Source: an uncultured Pseudomonadota bacterium
Lineage (GTDB): Bacteria > Pseudomonadota > Alphaproteobacteria > RF32 > CAG-239
DNA: 64,000 bases
Assembly (NCBI GenBank): GCA_902763535.1
Contig: CACWSG010000002.1
Span: 1-64,000 of the forward strand
Reading direction: 5' to 3'
A program made the translations under genes and the position numbers. Below the pieces are notes generated by a model. The model worked only from the letters and a program-made list of their open reading frames with translations. It had not been told where the DNA came from and did no database searches. Below, piece after piece: positions 27,674-37,053 of the stretch (its first letter is position 1; every line of letters starts with the position of its first letter).

Positions 27674-28309
27674 TCAGCGAATAAAATTAGTAAGAACAAT
27701 TTCTTCCTGTTTGGGAAGTTCGACACCGGCTTTTTTACCAGCCTCCCAACATTTCAAATGCCAAGCCATATTACGCGCCAATATGCGCATATTTTGCATT
27801 CCCTCCAAATCCTGACGCACTTCGTCAGCATTATGTCCGTGCACCATATTCCAATATCTTCCCGAAATTATCGGCATCTCCGAAATTGTAAAATACTTAT
27901 TGAGTTGATCCAAAGTTGCGGTTGTACCTGACCTGCGCGCACTGACAACTGCAGCCGCCGGCTTATGTGTAAACACTCCGCCGCGTCCTGACATAAAAGC
28001 AGAAAAGAATACTCTGTCCATAAATGAGGTTATGCTGCCGCCTGCCGAAGCATAATGCACCGGCGACCCAAAAACAAAGCCATCAAACTCTTTGGCTTTT
28101 TCTACAAATTCATTTACTCCGTCCTCAATTACGCAATGTCCTATTTTTGAACAAGCACCACAGCCGCGGCAACCGGAAATGGTTTTGATTCCCAGTTGAT
28201 AAATCTCGCTGGCGATTCCCTCGCTTTGCAGAGTATCGGCAATTTCTTGCAAAGCTGTATAAGTGCAGCCGTTTTGATGCGGTGAGCCGTTAACTAATAA
28301 AACTTTCAT
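27674..28309 (-). CDS. NADPH-dependent FMN reductase family flavoprotein
   Basis: The 211-residue protein has the flavodoxin-like fold of iron-sulfur-flavoprotein/FMN-reductase relatives. The FMN phosphate loop is VNGSPHQNGCTYTAL (about 6-20), then CRGCGACSKIGHC (about 48-60) as a cysteine cluster, and FVFGSPVHYASAGGSITSFMDR. Members reduce FMN, quinones or other small acceptors with NAD(P)H. The cysteine spacing could bind metal or be redox-active. It starts ten bases after the flavodoxin gene and is probably in one operon under the MerR-type promoter. Confidence 0.85.
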   Translation of the reverse strand: MKVLLVNGSPHQNGCTYTALQEIADTLQSEGIASEIYQLGIKTISGCRGCGACSKIGHCVIEDGVNEFVEKAKEFDGFVFGSPVHYASAGGSITSFMDRVFFSAFMSGRGGVFTHKPAAAVVSARRSGTTATLDQLNKYFTISEMPIISGRYWNMVHGHNADEVRQDLEGMQNMRILARNMAWHLKCWEAGKKAGVELPKQEEIVLTNFIR

Positions 28310-28319
28310 TTCAATCTCC

Positions 28320-28925
28320 CTAAAAACCTATTTTTTTCAACCAATCGGATACTTCTTGTTTGGCGCGTTCTCGCTCGTTTTGAGCCACATGGCCATATAC
28401 AGCCAACCCGCCTGTTACCTCAGCCCTTGTTGCGGTCTTAATTTTGTCCGGAATAGATGACAAACCGCTTCCCTCATGTGTAACAAACGGTGCAACCTTT
28501 TTTCCCTGCCAATCATATTGCTCTATAAAAGTATACAATGGCATCGGCATATCAGCCCACCAGTTTGGCGAACCGATAAATATGGTTTTATATTCCGCAA
28601 AATTAGCAACTTTTCCCTCGATTTCCGGTCTTGCATTAGCCTTCTTTTCTTTCAAAGCCGCTTCGGTCAGAGCCTTATATGCCGAAGGATAGTTATCATT
28701 TTTTACTTTTACTTCAAACAAATCAGCGTTTGTCAGTTCCGCTACCATCTTGGCAATAATCGCCGTATTACCTTCGCTAATATTGCCAACCCCATACTGC
28801 TCGCCGGTCTTTGAAAAATAAACTACCAAAGTTTTATTATCAGCCATTTTTATCTCCTTTGCTTCAACTGAAAAATTACTTAGCGCCGTCAACATAAGCG
28901 CAACTATATATAATACTTTTTTCAT
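28320..28925 (-). CDS. flavodoxin family protein, two possible starts
   Basis: The flavodoxin domain contains VVYFSKTGEQYGVGNISEGNTAIIAKMV (FMN loop, here split to its key S-K-T-G), FIGSPNWWADMPMPLYTF and VAPFVTHEGSGLSS. The outer ATG at 28925 (AAAGGTG upstream) adds a signal-peptide-like segment, MKKVLYIVALMLTALSNFSVEA; the inner ATG at 28847 has a better site (AAGGAG) and would make a cytoplasmic flavodoxin. Either start, or both, may be used. The protein likely works with the downstream FMN reductase in reduction of electrophilic or quinone compounds. Confidence 0.85.
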   Translation of the reverse strand: MKKVLYIVALMLTALSNFSVEAKEIKMADNKTLVVYFSKTGEQYGVGNISEGNTAIIAKMVAELTNADLFEVKVKNDNYPSAYKALTEAALKEKKANARPEIEGKVANFAEYKTIFIGSPNWWADMPMPLYTFIEQYDWQGKKVAPFVTHEGSGLSSIPDKIKTATRAEVTGGLAVYGHVAQNERERAKQEVSDWLKKIGF

Positions 28926-28958
28926 AGATTCACCTTTGCTTTAATACCACGTTTTCCA

Positions 28959-28989
28959 AGCATAGCCTTTAGAGCTTGCTCTAAGTCAA
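28959..28989 (-). promoter_or_regulatory. MerR-type promoter with 19-bp spacer
   Basis: On the minus strand TTGACT (28984-28989) and TATGCT (28959-28964) are 19 bp apart, and the spacer is the dyad CTTAGAGC-AA-GCTCTAAAG. This overlong spacer with a dyad is the hallmark of MerR-family activators. The sequence resembles operators of the AdhR/NmlR branch, which control electrophile-response reductases. No MerR gene lies in the window. Confidence 0.7.
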
Positions 28990-29031
28990 GTTTTTTTATT
29001 ATAACTGTTGCAAAAACTATATCTCTAAATC

Positions 29032-29057
29032 AAAAGCGCCTTTTTTAAGGCGCCTTT
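29032..29057 (-). terminator. terminator of ftsH
   Basis: On the minus strand AAAGGCGCC/GGCGCTTTT with an 8-nt loop follows the ftsH stop. Confidence 0.7.
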
Positions 29058-29060
29058 AAT

Positions 29061-30920
29061 TTATAACTCAGGTATTGAAGATTGTGTGCGTTTTTCTTCC
29101 GCCACCGGCACTTCTTTGGCAATTGAAATATCCTTGCCATCAAGCAAGTCTTTAATTTCTTCACCGGTCAAAGTTTCATACTCAACCAACGCTTCTGCCA
29201 ACTTTTCCCAGTCGTTTTTGTGTTCGGTCAACAGTTGTTTTGCGCTGTCATAAGCTTCTGTTACCAACCTCTTTATTTCTGAGTCAACCAATTTGGCGGT
29301 TTCTTCGCTCATATTCCGGCTCTGAGTAACCGATTTACCCAAAAATACTTCACCGGTATTTTCAGCATACAAAACCGGACCCAATTTTTCACTCATACCC
29401 CATTCCGTAACCATCGAACGAGCCAAATTAGTAGCCGCCGCTATATCCGATGATGCACCGGAAGTAACCTTTTTAGCACCGAATTTTAATTCTTCAGCCA
29501 CTCTGCCGCCCATCATAATAACCAAGCGAGACAACATTTTTGTTTTGGAATAAGAATATTGGTCTTTTTCCGGCAACTGTTGCACCATTCCCAAAGCACG
29601 GCCGCGCGGTATAATGGTTGCCTTATGAATAGGATCGGTTTCTTCCACAAACAACGAACAAATAGCGTGACCGGCCTCATGATATGCCGTGTTGCGTTTT
29701 TCCGCCTCATCCATAACCATTGATTTGCGCTCTGCACCCATCAAAACCTTGTCTTTAGCTTCATCAAAATCCTTTGAAGTAACTTTGGTCTTGTTTTTGC
29801 GCGCTGCCAGCAAAGCTGCTTCATTCACCAAATTAGCCAAGTCGGCACCGGAGAAACCGGGAGTTCCTCTGGCAATAACTGACAAATTAACATCTTTGGC
29901 TAAAGGAACTTTTTTAACATGGACTTTCAAAATTTCCTCGCGTCCTTTTTTATCAGGATTCGTAACCGTAACTTGGCGATCGAAACGCCCCGGACGCAAC
30001 AAAGCCGGATCCAAAACATCAGGACGATTGGTTGCGGCAATAACAATAACATTCTCCTTATCCTCAAAACCATCCATCTCAACTAAAAGTTGGTTTAAGG
30101 TTTGCTCGCGTTCGTCATTACCACCACCCAATCCGGCACCACGATGGCGGCCCACTGCATCAATTTCATCAATAAACAACAAGCATGGCGAATTTTTTTT
30201 GGCCTGCGCAAACATATCGCGTACTCGTGAAGCCCCCACACCGACAAACATCTCAACAAAATCCGAACCGGAAATCGAGAAAAACGGCACATCGGCTTCA
30301 CCGGCAACTGCACGAGCCAACAATGTCTTACCTGTGCCCGGAGGTCCTACCATCAATACACCTCTGGGGATTTTTCCGCCCAGCCTTTGAAATTTTGCCG
30401 GATCTTTCAAGAAATCGATAATCTCTTCCAACTCTTGTTTAGCCTCATCTGCTCCGGCAACATCAGCAAAAGTAACTTTTTTGGTATTTTCAATCAAGCG
30501 GGCACGCGACTTTCCGAAACTCATCGCCTTATTATTGCCGACGCTGGCTTGCCGCATAAAAAACACCCACACGCCAATCAGCAAAAGCATGGGAAACCAC
30601 GATACCAAAATTCCCCACAAATTGCTACTGGTATTATCTTCCGGAACTGCCGTAACTTTTACATTATGACTGCGCAGATTCTCCACCATATTGGGATCAT
30701 AAGGAGCATAGGTATAAAATCTGGTTCCGTTGGTTGCAACACCATTAACACTTGCGCCGGAAATAACTACTTCAGCAATTTGTTTATTTTCTACCCGATC
30801 CATAAACTCGGAAAAAGCCAAACGCTCCGATCCGGTTTTGGCCGCTTCACTGCCCCACAAACCGACTGTCAATGAAATTGCTAAAAAAACGCCTAACCAA
30901 ATTAAAAAATTTTTTCCCAT
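29061..30920 (-). CDS. ftsH: membrane AAA protease FtsH
   Basis: This zinc protease degrades misassembled membrane proteins and short-lived regulators. The 619 residues have two membrane helices (about 5-22 and 102-121) around a periplasmic domain. The AAA module follows with Walker A GPPGTGKT (192-199), Walker [10 protein letters not shown], pore motif FVGVGA and [23 protein letters not shown], and then the M41 peptidase with HEAGH (414-418). Length and order are standard. It is a single gene here with its own terminator; upstream lies the DsbA-like gene with its terminator between. Confidence 0.97.
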   Translation of the reverse strand: MGKNFLIWLGVFLAISLTVGLWGSEAAKTGSERLAFSEFMDRVENKQIAEVVISGASVNGVATNGTRFYTYAPYDPNMVENLRSHNVKVTAVPEDNTSSNLWGILVSWFPMLLLIGVWVFFMRQASVGNNKAMSFGKSRARLIENTKKVTFADVAGADEAKQELEEIIDFLKDPAKFQRLGGKIPRGVLMVGPPGTGKTLLARAVAGEADVPFFSISGSDFVEMFVGVGASRVRDMFAQAKKNSPCLLFIDEIDAVGRHRGAGLGGGNDEREQTLNQLLVEMDGFEDKENVIVIAATNRPDVLDPALLRPGRFDRQVTVTNPDKKGREEILKVHVKKVPLAKDVNLSVIARGTPGFSGADLANLVNEAALLAARKNKTKVTSKDFDEAKDKVLMGAERKSMVMDEAEKRNTAYHEAGHAICSLFVEETDPIHKATIIPRGRALGMVQQLPEKDQYSYSKTKMLSRLVIMMGGRVAEELKFGAKKVTSGASSDIAAATNLARSMVTEWGMSEKLGPVLYAENTGEVFLGKSVTQSRNMSEETAKLVDSEIKRLVTEAYDSAKQLLTEHKNDWEKLAEALVEYETLTGEEIKDLLDGKDISIAKEVPVAEEKRTQSSIPEL

Positions 30921-31005
30921 AAAACTAATCCTATAAAAAAATATTTGCTTTTTATATATAGCTTTTTAAATACCAAAACTCAAGTACTGTTATTGTTATC
31001 CCATC

Positions 31006-31040
31006 AAAAAACTGCCCTCACCATAGGCAAGAGCAGTTTT
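31006..31040 (-). terminator. terminator of the DsbA-like gene
   Basis: AAAACTGC/GCAGTTTT arms with an internal part-paired loop; T run on the minus strand. Confidence 0.65.
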
Positions 31041-31058
31041 CCAAGTGCAACTAAATAT

Positions 31059-31766
31059 CTATTTAGCAGCGTCGATTGCTTCTTGAATGACTGAAGCATC
31101 AAGTGTTTGCAAGATTTTGTTATTGAAAATCATTGTCGGAACACCGCTTACGCTGATTTTTGCAGCCAAATCAGCTGTATCACTCAAAGTTTTCTCAACT
31201 TTTTGTGAATTCATATCTGTTTTGATTTTTTCCATATCCAAACCAAGACCGCTGACCAACTCATCAATCTTGGATTCGCTCAAGCGACCTTCAAATTCGA
31301 ACAACGCATTATAAACTTCAGCAAATTTGCCTTGTTCTGCAGCTGCCAAAGCAACTTTTGCAGCATATTTCGAAGCTGGCGACAAGAAAGTCATCGGCTT
31401 TGCTACAACTTTTACATCAGGGTTGTTAGCAACGATTTCTTTGATTGCCGGATGAACACGATGGCAGAAACCGCAAGAAAAGTCAAAGAACTCAACCAAA
31501 ACTTTAGTTCCTTCAGGATTGCCGATAATACCATCATCAGCTCTTGCATAAAGAGCATCAGCATTCTTGGCTAAATTTTCTTCAACCAATTTCATGGCAT
31601 TTTCTCTCTGTTGGTCTTCATAAGCCTGCATAGCATCAATTACCATTTCCGGATTGGCTTTTAATGCAGCTGCAACATCGTTTTTCTTGCAAGTCAAGCA
31701 CATAGCTAAAGATGCAATTGATACAATCAATGCAACCACCGAAATATACATAGAATTATTTTTCAT
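31059..31766 (-). CDS. DsbA-like thiol:disulfide oxidoreductase, exported
   Basis: The 235-residue protein has an N-terminal membrane anchor or signal (YISVVALIVSIASLAMCLTC), a helical linker, and a thioredoxin-fold DsbA domain with the active site CGFC (98-101) in FFDFSCGFCHRVHP and the cis-proline loop SGVPTMIF. It resembles the Com1/ScsC/BdbD type rather than E. coli DsbA (CPHC). It should catalyse disulfide formation or isomerisation in the periplasm. The Cys pair at 23 and 26 in the anchor region is notable. Confidence 0.88.
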   Translation of the reverse strand: MKNNSMYISVVALIVSIASLAMCLTCKKNDVAAALKANPEMVIDAMQAYEDQQRENAMKLVEENLAKNADALYARADDGIIGNPEGTKVLVEFFDFSCGFCHRVHPAIKEIVANNPDVKVVAKPMTFLSPASKYAAKVALAAAEQGKFAEVYNALFEFEGRLSESKIDELVSGLGLDMEKIKTDMNSQKVEKTLSDTADLAAKISVSGVPTMIFNNKILQTLDASVIQEAIDAAK

Positions 31767-31915
31767 AATTTACATCCCCTAGGTTTAGTATTTTTTTAAC
31801 ACCCCATATATTAGCAACTAAAATATTATTTACAAGTCAAAAATAAATATTATTGATAATACAAAAAATTTGCACCATAATGTACTACAAATTTTAACTA
31901 GACTGGACAAGAATT

Positions 31916-32575
31916 ATGTTTCACATCCATTTATCTTTGTTTTCCAAAACTAAAGCACTGGAAAGCGATATTGACAGATTTCATGATAAACTGATTGACG
32001 CATCGATGGTCTTTACTCAAGCCGTCAAAATTTATCTGAAAGAGGGGCGCAGCACTGATTTTAAAAAGCACTCTAAACAAATCAAACTTATAGAACACAA
32101 TGCCGATGAACTTCGTCGCAATATTGAAAACAATTTATACGGATACAATTTGATTCCTGATTTGCGAGCCGATGTTTTGGAATTGGTTGAAAATTTCGAT
32201 AAAGTCATTAACAAAATTGATGAAGTCACTTATATGTTTTATGCGGAATGTCCCCAAATTCCTGATGAATATCGTGCATATTTTAATGAATTGGTAGGTT
32301 TAAGCGCTGATGCCGCTGAAAATATGTGCAAAGCATCTCGTTCATTTTTCCGTGATTTAAGCGCAGTGCGCGACTACTCACAAAAAGTCTATTCCATTGA
32401 ACATGAATCTGACATTTGCTCTCGTAAAATGTTGGAAAATATTTTTGCATCTGATCGTCCGTTGGCCGAAAAGCTGCAATTGCGTCAGTTTATCGACGGC
32501 ATCGCTGAAATTGCTGACCAAGCTGAAGACTTTATTGATCAGCTTCTCATCTTTACCATTAAGCGAGACATCTGA
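31916..32575 (+). CDS. DUF47 (PhoU-like) phosphate transport regulator
   Basis: The 219-residue all-helical protein belongs to the DUF47/PhoU-like family: FHDKLIDASMVFTQAVKIYL, IEHNADELRRNIENNLYG and LVENFDKVINKIDEV are typical, and metal-binding acidic/His motifs (EHNADE, EHESD) are kept. Such proteins regulate the low-affinity phosphate permease Pit. The stop overlaps the pit start in TGATG, so translation of the two is coupled. Confidence 0.92.
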   Translation: MFHIHLSLFSKTKALESDIDRFHDKLIDASMVFTQAVKIYLKEGRSTDFKKHSKQIKLIEHNADELRRNIENNLYGYNLIPDLRADVLELVENFDKVINKIDEVTYMFYAECPQIPDEYRAYFNELVGLSADAAENMCKASRSFFRDLSAVRDYSQKVYSIEHESDICSRKMLENIFASDRPLAEKLQLRQFIDGIAEIADQAEDFIDQLLIFTIKRDI

Positions 32576-33621
32576 TGGATTTAACATTTCTTATTTATTT
32601 GAGTTCAGGACTGTTTTTAGGATGGTCATTGGGAGCTAGCGAAGCCTCCAATTTCGGCACTGCCGTCGCCACCAAAATGATAAAATTTCGTACCGCTGCC
32701 ATCATATCTTCCGTCTGTGTCATCCTTGGCGCAGTAATTGAGGGCTCCGGTGCCACCAAGACATTGGATTCATTAGGCGACATCACATCTTTAGCCGGTG
32801 CTTTTATGATTGCTCTTTCGGCTGCCATGACTACCGCTTGGATGGTCAAACTGTCAATACCCGTATCCACCTCCCAAGCCATAGTCGGAGCAATTATCGG
32901 ATGGAACTTTTTCGCCGGCAGAAATACAGATTTAACCATCCTTTCGGAAATTATTTCCGCATGGTTCTTAGGACCTATTTTCGGCGGCATATTTGCGATT
33001 CTGCTTTATGCATTGCTCAAAATAACTTTTACTCATTGGAAATTGCATATTTTACGCAAAGACAGCCTGACGCGTATAGCTTTGATATTTGCCGGAGCTT
33101 TCGGAATGTATGCTCTGGGCGCAAATAATATTGCTAATGTTATGGGTGTATTTGTAAAATCTTCGCCTTTAGACCAACTAAAATTGCCCTTAGGTATAAT
33201 TCTTAATCATGAGCAAGTCTTATTCTTATTGGGAGGCATCGCTATATCCGTAGGTATATGCACTTACTCGCACAAAGTTATTGAAACCATCGGCAACACT
33301 ATTATGAAACTATCACCTTTAATGGCTTGGGTCGTTGTAATGGCTCACGGTATAGTCCTTTTCATATTTTCTTCCACCGAATTGCGTGATTTACTTATAT
33401 CTTGGCACTTACCTGCTCTGCCTTTAGTACCGGTATCTGCCACTCAAGCTATCATTGGTTCTGTCATCGGTCTGGGTTTAGCCAAAGGCGGTCGTGACCT
33501 CAACTGGAATGTAATCGGCAAAATAGTGATCAGTTTTGTGTTGACGCCGATAACTTCTGCCTTGGTTTGCTATATTTCATTGTTCTTTTTACAAAATGTA
33601 TTTCAACAGGTAGTATACTAA
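32575..33621 (+). CDS. low-affinity inorganic phosphate permease (Pit family)
   Basis: The 348-residue inner-membrane protein has about ten helices in two inverted halves, each with a PiT/PHO-4 signature: SEASNFGTAVATKMI (first half) and ALGANNIANVMGVF (second half), plus VSTSQAIVGAIIGW and VSATQAIIGSVIGLG. It would take up phosphate (as metal phosphate) driven by the proton or sodium gradient. It is coupled to the DUF47 gene upstream and lies one base before rlmH. Confidence 0.92.
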   Translation: MDLTFLIYLSSGLFLGWSLGASEASNFGTAVATKMIKFRTAAIISSVCVILGAVIEGSGATKTLDSLGDITSLAGAFMIALSAAMTTAWMVKLSIPVSTSQAIVGAIIGWNFFAGRNTDLTILSEIISAWFLGPIFGGIFAILLYALLKITFTHWKLHILRKDSLTRIALIFAGAFGMYALGANNIANVMGVFVKSSPLDQLKLPLGIILNHEQVLFLLGGIAISVGICTYSHKVIETIGNTIMKLSPLMAWVVVMAHGIVLFIFSSTELRDLLISWHLPALPLVPVSATQAIIGSVIGLGLAKGGRDLNWNVIGKIVISFVLTPITSALVCYISLFFLQNVFQQVVY

Positions 33622-33622
33622 G

Positions 33623-34063
33623 ATGAAAGCAACCATCATTGCCATCGGCAAATGCAAAAAAAATTCACCCGAAGCGCAAATTATTGATGAATACATCAAA
33701 CGTTCGCACTGGCAGCTGAGTGTCAAAGAAAAAGACAATTCTGATCAAAAATCCGAAGCTGAATTTTTACAATCATCGATTCCGCATGGCGCAAAAGTTA
33801 TCGTATTGGATGAACGCGGAGTAAATTTAAAATCCACCGAATTGGCGCAAATTATTTCCGATTGGCAAACCAAAGGAACCTCCGAAATTTGTTTTCTTAT
33901 CGGCGGAGCTGACGGACACCTGCAATCAACCCATGATAAAGCAGACTTAATTCTGTCTTTTGGCAAATTAACCCTCCCTCATATGTTGATGCGCGCTGTT
34001 TTGTCTGAGCAAATTTATCGCATTCAAACCATTCTTGCCGGTCATCCTTACCACCGCGAATAA
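33623..34063 (+). CDS. rlmH: 23S rRNA pseudouridine-1915 N3-methyltransferase
   Basis: The 146-residue SPOUT methyltransferase modifies pseudouridine 1915 in helix 69 of 23S rRNA. Diagnostic parts are VIVLDERGVNLKSTELA, FLIGGADGHL and the knot end LTLPHMLMRAVLSEQIYR...ILAGHPYHRE. Length is slightly under the 155-160 usual. It starts one base after the pit stop and is likely read from the same message. Confidence 0.95.
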   Translation: MKATIIAIGKCKKNSPEAQIIDEYIKRSHWQLSVKEKDNSDQKSEAEFLQSSIPHGAKVIVLDERGVNLKSTELAQIISDWQTKGTSEICFLIGGADGHLQSTHDKADLILSFGKLTLPHMLMRAVLSEQIYRIQTILAGHPYHRE

Positions 34064-34126
34064 TTGTTGACTTTTGCAACATATCCATTAAATTATCCTT
34101 CATAAACCAATTAAAAACACATCATT

Positions 34127-34654
34127 ATGTTTATAAAGAAAAAACGCCCATTCTCGGTAAGCGGACTACCTGCGACCAACTGGCAGCCATCGAATTGTTT
34201 TACACAAATCCTAAAATCAGCTTCTCCTGTTTTTACCCCTTTCACATTGTTGCAAAATTATTCCTTATGGAAAGTTTATCAAACCGGTAATGCTTTTTGC
34301 GGCAATGTCTCGCTGGTCAAAACAGTCTTAGTTTCTGATTTGGATGACAAACCCCTGTTTTATGCCTATGTCATTGAAGATGGTGACAACTACATTATGG
34401 CACAAATCGGCTTCCGACAGATTTACAAAGTTGCCAAAAAAAATGTTCATTTGGAGGAGACGAAAGTCTATCGGTTAATGTTCTGTCCATTAAAAAATGA
34501 CAATGATGCCATAGCCGTTTTCACCGCCGACAAACGCAGAAAAATGGTTGATTTGTTAATTCGCTCGTCAACCGGTGCCGAACACCATCTCAATTATCGC
34601 GGTCATTCTGAAAAAGGCGCGATTAAATGGCTCGAAAAACACGGATTATTCTAA
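34127..34654 (+). CDS. unrecognised soluble protein
   Basis: The 175-residue protein has no signal peptide. A central beta-rich part (LVKTVLVSDLDDKPLFYAYV, YIMAQIGFRQIYKVAKKNV, KVYRLMFCPL) and the ending NYRGHSEKGAIKWLEKHGLF suggest a small compact domain. No motif is recognised. The ribosome binding site is weak, and the gene lies 63 bases after rlmH with a strong terminator after it. Confidence 0.65.
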   Translation: MFIKKKRPFSVSGLPATNWQPSNCFTQILKSASPVFTPFTLLQNYSLWKVYQTGNAFCGNVSLVKTVLVSDLDDKPLFYAYVIEDGDNYIMAQIGFRQIYKVAKKNVHLEETKVYRLMFCPLKNDNDAIAVFTADKRRKMVDLLIRSSTGAEHHLNYRGHSEKGAIKWLEKHGLF

Positions 34655-34656
34655 CG

Positions 34657-34698
34657 AAAAGCAGAATCTTTATCTCAAAAAAAGATTCTGCTTTTTTT
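34657..34698 (+). terminator. terminator after the gene at 34127
   Basis: A 14-bp stem (AAAAGCAGAATCTT with AAGATTCTGCTTTT) and T run. Confidence 0.9.
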
Positions 34699-34758
34699 AA
34701 TTAATTATTATCCTTTTTCGGACTACAATAATCGCAATGTTTTTAAGGAGTATTAATT

Positions 34759-36021
34759 GTGAAGACCATTCTTGCTTGGCTAAAATCTTTATTAATATAT
34801 TGCGACCGCCGTATGCTGGTGATGTTGCTGTTAGGTTTTGTTTCGGGACTGCCTTTTTTATTGGTTTCATCCACCTTATCGCTTTGGCTCAAAGATGCCG
34901 GCATTCCGCTTGCAGCCATTGGTATGTTTGCTTTAGTCAAATCTCCTTACAGTTTTAAATGGTTGTTTTCTCCAATTATTGATCAATGCCGATTGCCCTT
35001 GTTTTCTCGCTTGGGACGCCGTCGAGGCTGGGCTGTATTTATCCAACTACTGCTTATGGGCTCTCTGCTGGCTATGTCGTTCATTAATCCTGCCGCCAAA
35101 ACATCTTTATTTGTCTTAATGGTATTTTTTGCTGCTCTCTTTTCCGCTTCTCAAGATATTGTACTCGATGCTTATCGTATTGAGCGATTCGCTGCCAATG
35201 AACAAGCAGCCGGCGTTGCGGTATTTGTATTTGGCTATCGTATCGGCGTTTTGTTTGCCGGTGCCGGTGCCCTGATTTTAGCCGATTATTGGAATTGGAG
35301 TGTTGTTTATCAAGTCATGGCTGCCAGCATTCTGCTTGGCACGATTACCATTTTATTTTCTTCCGAACCGACTAACAACCAAGCCCCCATCTCTCATAAC
35401 TGGCACGAAATCATAATCAATGCCGTAGTCAAACCTTTTACCGACTTTATGAAACGCGACAAATGGCTATGGATTTTATTATTTATATTCTTCTATCGTA
35501 TGAGTGATGCCTATATTGCCCCAATGGCTTATCCGTTCTTTGACGATATCGGTTTTACCAAAATTCAAATTGCCTACATAATCAAAATCTACGGAGTAAT
35601 TGCCACAATTATCGGCTCATTTATCGGCGGAATAGTCGTCGATCGCTTAGGGTTGGCCAAATCATTGCTGTTTTGCGGGATATTACATGGTTCATCAAAT
35701 CTGCTTTATCTGTGGCAGGTATGTGCCGGCAATGACACTTCGGTTCTGACCATTACCATTTTTGTTGAAAATATCTCTGGTGGCATGGGCACTTCAGCTT
35801 TTGTTGCTTATCTGTCATCATTATGCAACCGCCAATACACCGCCACCCAATATGCTTTGCTGTCTTCTTTCATGGGAGTTGCCCGCGATTTGTTTGCTGC
35901 AACCTCCGGCATTGTAGCTAAGTCATTGTCATGGTTTGGTTTCTTCAGCCTGACCGCCGCCATGTCATTGCCGGGAATATTCATTCTTCTTTATCTGATG
36001 AAAAAGAAAGCCGTCAAATAG
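34759..36021 (+). CDS. AmpG-like major facilitator permease
   Basis: The gene starts at GTG with AAGGAG eight bases upstream. The 420-residue protein has about twelve membrane helices and AmpG-type features: LLGFVSGLPFLLVSSTLSLWLKDAG, KSPYSFKWLFSPIID, SASQDIVLDAYRIE and GVARDLFAATSGIVA. AmpG imports anhydromuropeptides released from peptidoglycan for recycling and beta-lactamase induction; here the substrate is inferred by family. Its stop codon lies within the downstream terminator hairpin. Confidence 0.85.
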   Translation: MKTILAWLKSLLIYCDRRMLVMLLLGFVSGLPFLLVSSTLSLWLKDAGIPLAAIGMFALVKSPYSFKWLFSPIIDQCRLPLFSRLGRRRGWAVFIQLLLMGSLLAMSFINPAAKTSLFVLMVFFAALFSASQDIVLDAYRIERFAANEQAAGVAVFVFGYRIGVLFAGAGALILADYWNWSVVYQVMAASILLGTITILFSSEPTNNQAPISHNWHEIIINAVVKPFTDFMKRDKWLWILLFIFFYRMSDAYIAPMAYPFFDDIGFTKIQIAYIIKIYGVIATIIGSFIGGIVVDRLGLAKSLLFCGILHGSSNLLYLWQVCAGNDTSVLTITIFVENISGGMGTSAFVAYLSSLCNRQYTATQYALLSSFMGVARDLFAATSGIVAKSLSWFGFFSLTAAMSLPGIFILLYLMKKKAVK

Positions 36022-36032
36022 ACGGCTTTTTT
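36010..36032 (+). terminator. terminator overlapping the AmpG-like stop codon
   Basis: GCCGTC/GACGGC with a 5-nt loop containing the TAG stop, followed by six T. Confidence 0.8.
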
Positions 36033-36041
36033 GTTATACTG

Positions 36042-36392
36042 TTATTTTTTTAATGATAATTCTTCCCAAGTTTTCAGCCCTAACTTTTTCATGTCATCGG
36101 GCATTTGACTGACGATATTCATATCTGCTATATACGCATCTTTAATATTATCCAGCAATGTTTCAACCACTACCACTACCGAGGCTTTGCGCAGCTTATC
36201 CCTGACATCAGGATTAACATAATCCAGCACTATTCTCTGTTCCAAATTGCGCTCCAACACTGCGTGATCTCTTCCGTCATAAACCACACGAGGATGCTCC
36301 GCTTTACCGGCCTTGGCGCTGATATAAATATACAGCTCACCTTCTTCGCTTTCCGCAACGATGTAATTACCTTCAGTCTGATAGTCCAACAT
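36042..36392 (-). CDS. small unrecognised protein
   Basis: The 116-residue acidic protein begins with a beta-rich stretch (GNYIVAESEEGELYIYISA), followed by ILD-type helical parts (VNPDVRDKLRKASVVVVVETLLDNIKDAY) and ends KKLGLKTWEELSLKK. No family is recognised. A weak AGGCGA precedes the start. It is downstream of sodB on the same strand. Confidence 0.6.
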   Translation of the reverse strand: MLDYQTEGNYIVAESEEGELYIYISAKAGKAEHPRVVYDGRDHAVLERNLEQRIVLDYVNPDVRDKLRKASVVVVVETLLDNIKDAYIADMNIVSQMPDDMKKLGLKTWEELSLKK

Positions 36393-36470
36393 AAATTTCG
36401 CCTGTTCACTGTTTTATCAAAAAAATACTGCGCCAATATACCATTTAGACAAAAAACAGTCAACAAAAAA

Positions 36471-37031
36471 TTACAACACATAATCTAACAAAGCTGTAAC
36501 AAAATCTGCTCTTCTGTTCTGATAATCAAGATAATAAGCGTGTTCCCAAACATCAACACAAAACATCGGCTCCACTCCCTCCATGGTCAACGGACCATCA
36601 GCATTAGCCGTCTTAATTATCGCAACTTCATTATCCTTTTGTACTGCCCAACACCAACCGCTGGCAAATTGCGATACTGCCGTTTGTTTAAATTGTTGTT
36701 TGAAATCTTCAACCGACTCGAAATCATTTTTTATCATTGCAACATAATTTTTCTTTTCCGATTCGTTCAAACTTAAACTGCGCCAAAAAAACTCATGATT
36801 CCACATTTGTGCCGCATTATTATAAATCATTTGATCCTGCCTCAAATTATTGTGGCTTTCTTTTACCACCAATTCCAATGCCATATTTTCATAACGCGTG
36901 GCTTTGACCAATTCGTTAAGTTTGTCACAATATCCTTTATAATGTTTGTTATAGTGAAAATCCATTGTTTGAGCTGAAATAAAAGGCTCCCATGCATCCA
37001 AAGAACGGCCAAGACTCTTCATCATAAACAT
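36471..37031 (-). CDS. sodB: superoxide dismutase, iron type
   Basis: The 186-residue enzyme converts superoxide to hydrogen peroxide and oxygen in the cytoplasm. The four metal ligands are visible: H26 in DFHYNKHY, H79 in NNAAQMWNHEFFW, D160 and H164 in DVWEHAYYLDY. The Gln in NNAAQMWNH is the position that marks Fe-type enzymes (Mn-type have Gly there). The start has AAGGAG seven bases upstream. It follows fliI-fliJ on the same strand with a 23-base gap and may be read partly from that message. Confidence 0.93.
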   Translation of the reverse strand: MFMMKSLGRSLDAWEPFISAQTMDFHYNKHYKGYCDKLNELVKATRYENMALELVVKESHNNLRQDQMIYNNAAQMWNHEFFWRSLSLNESEKKNYVAMIKNDFESVEDFKQQFKQTAVSQFASGWCWAVQKDNEVAIIKTANADGPLTMEGVEPMFCVDVWEHAYYLDYQNRRADFVTALLDYVL

Positions 37032-37053
37032 TGCTTTACTCCTTTGATAATTA

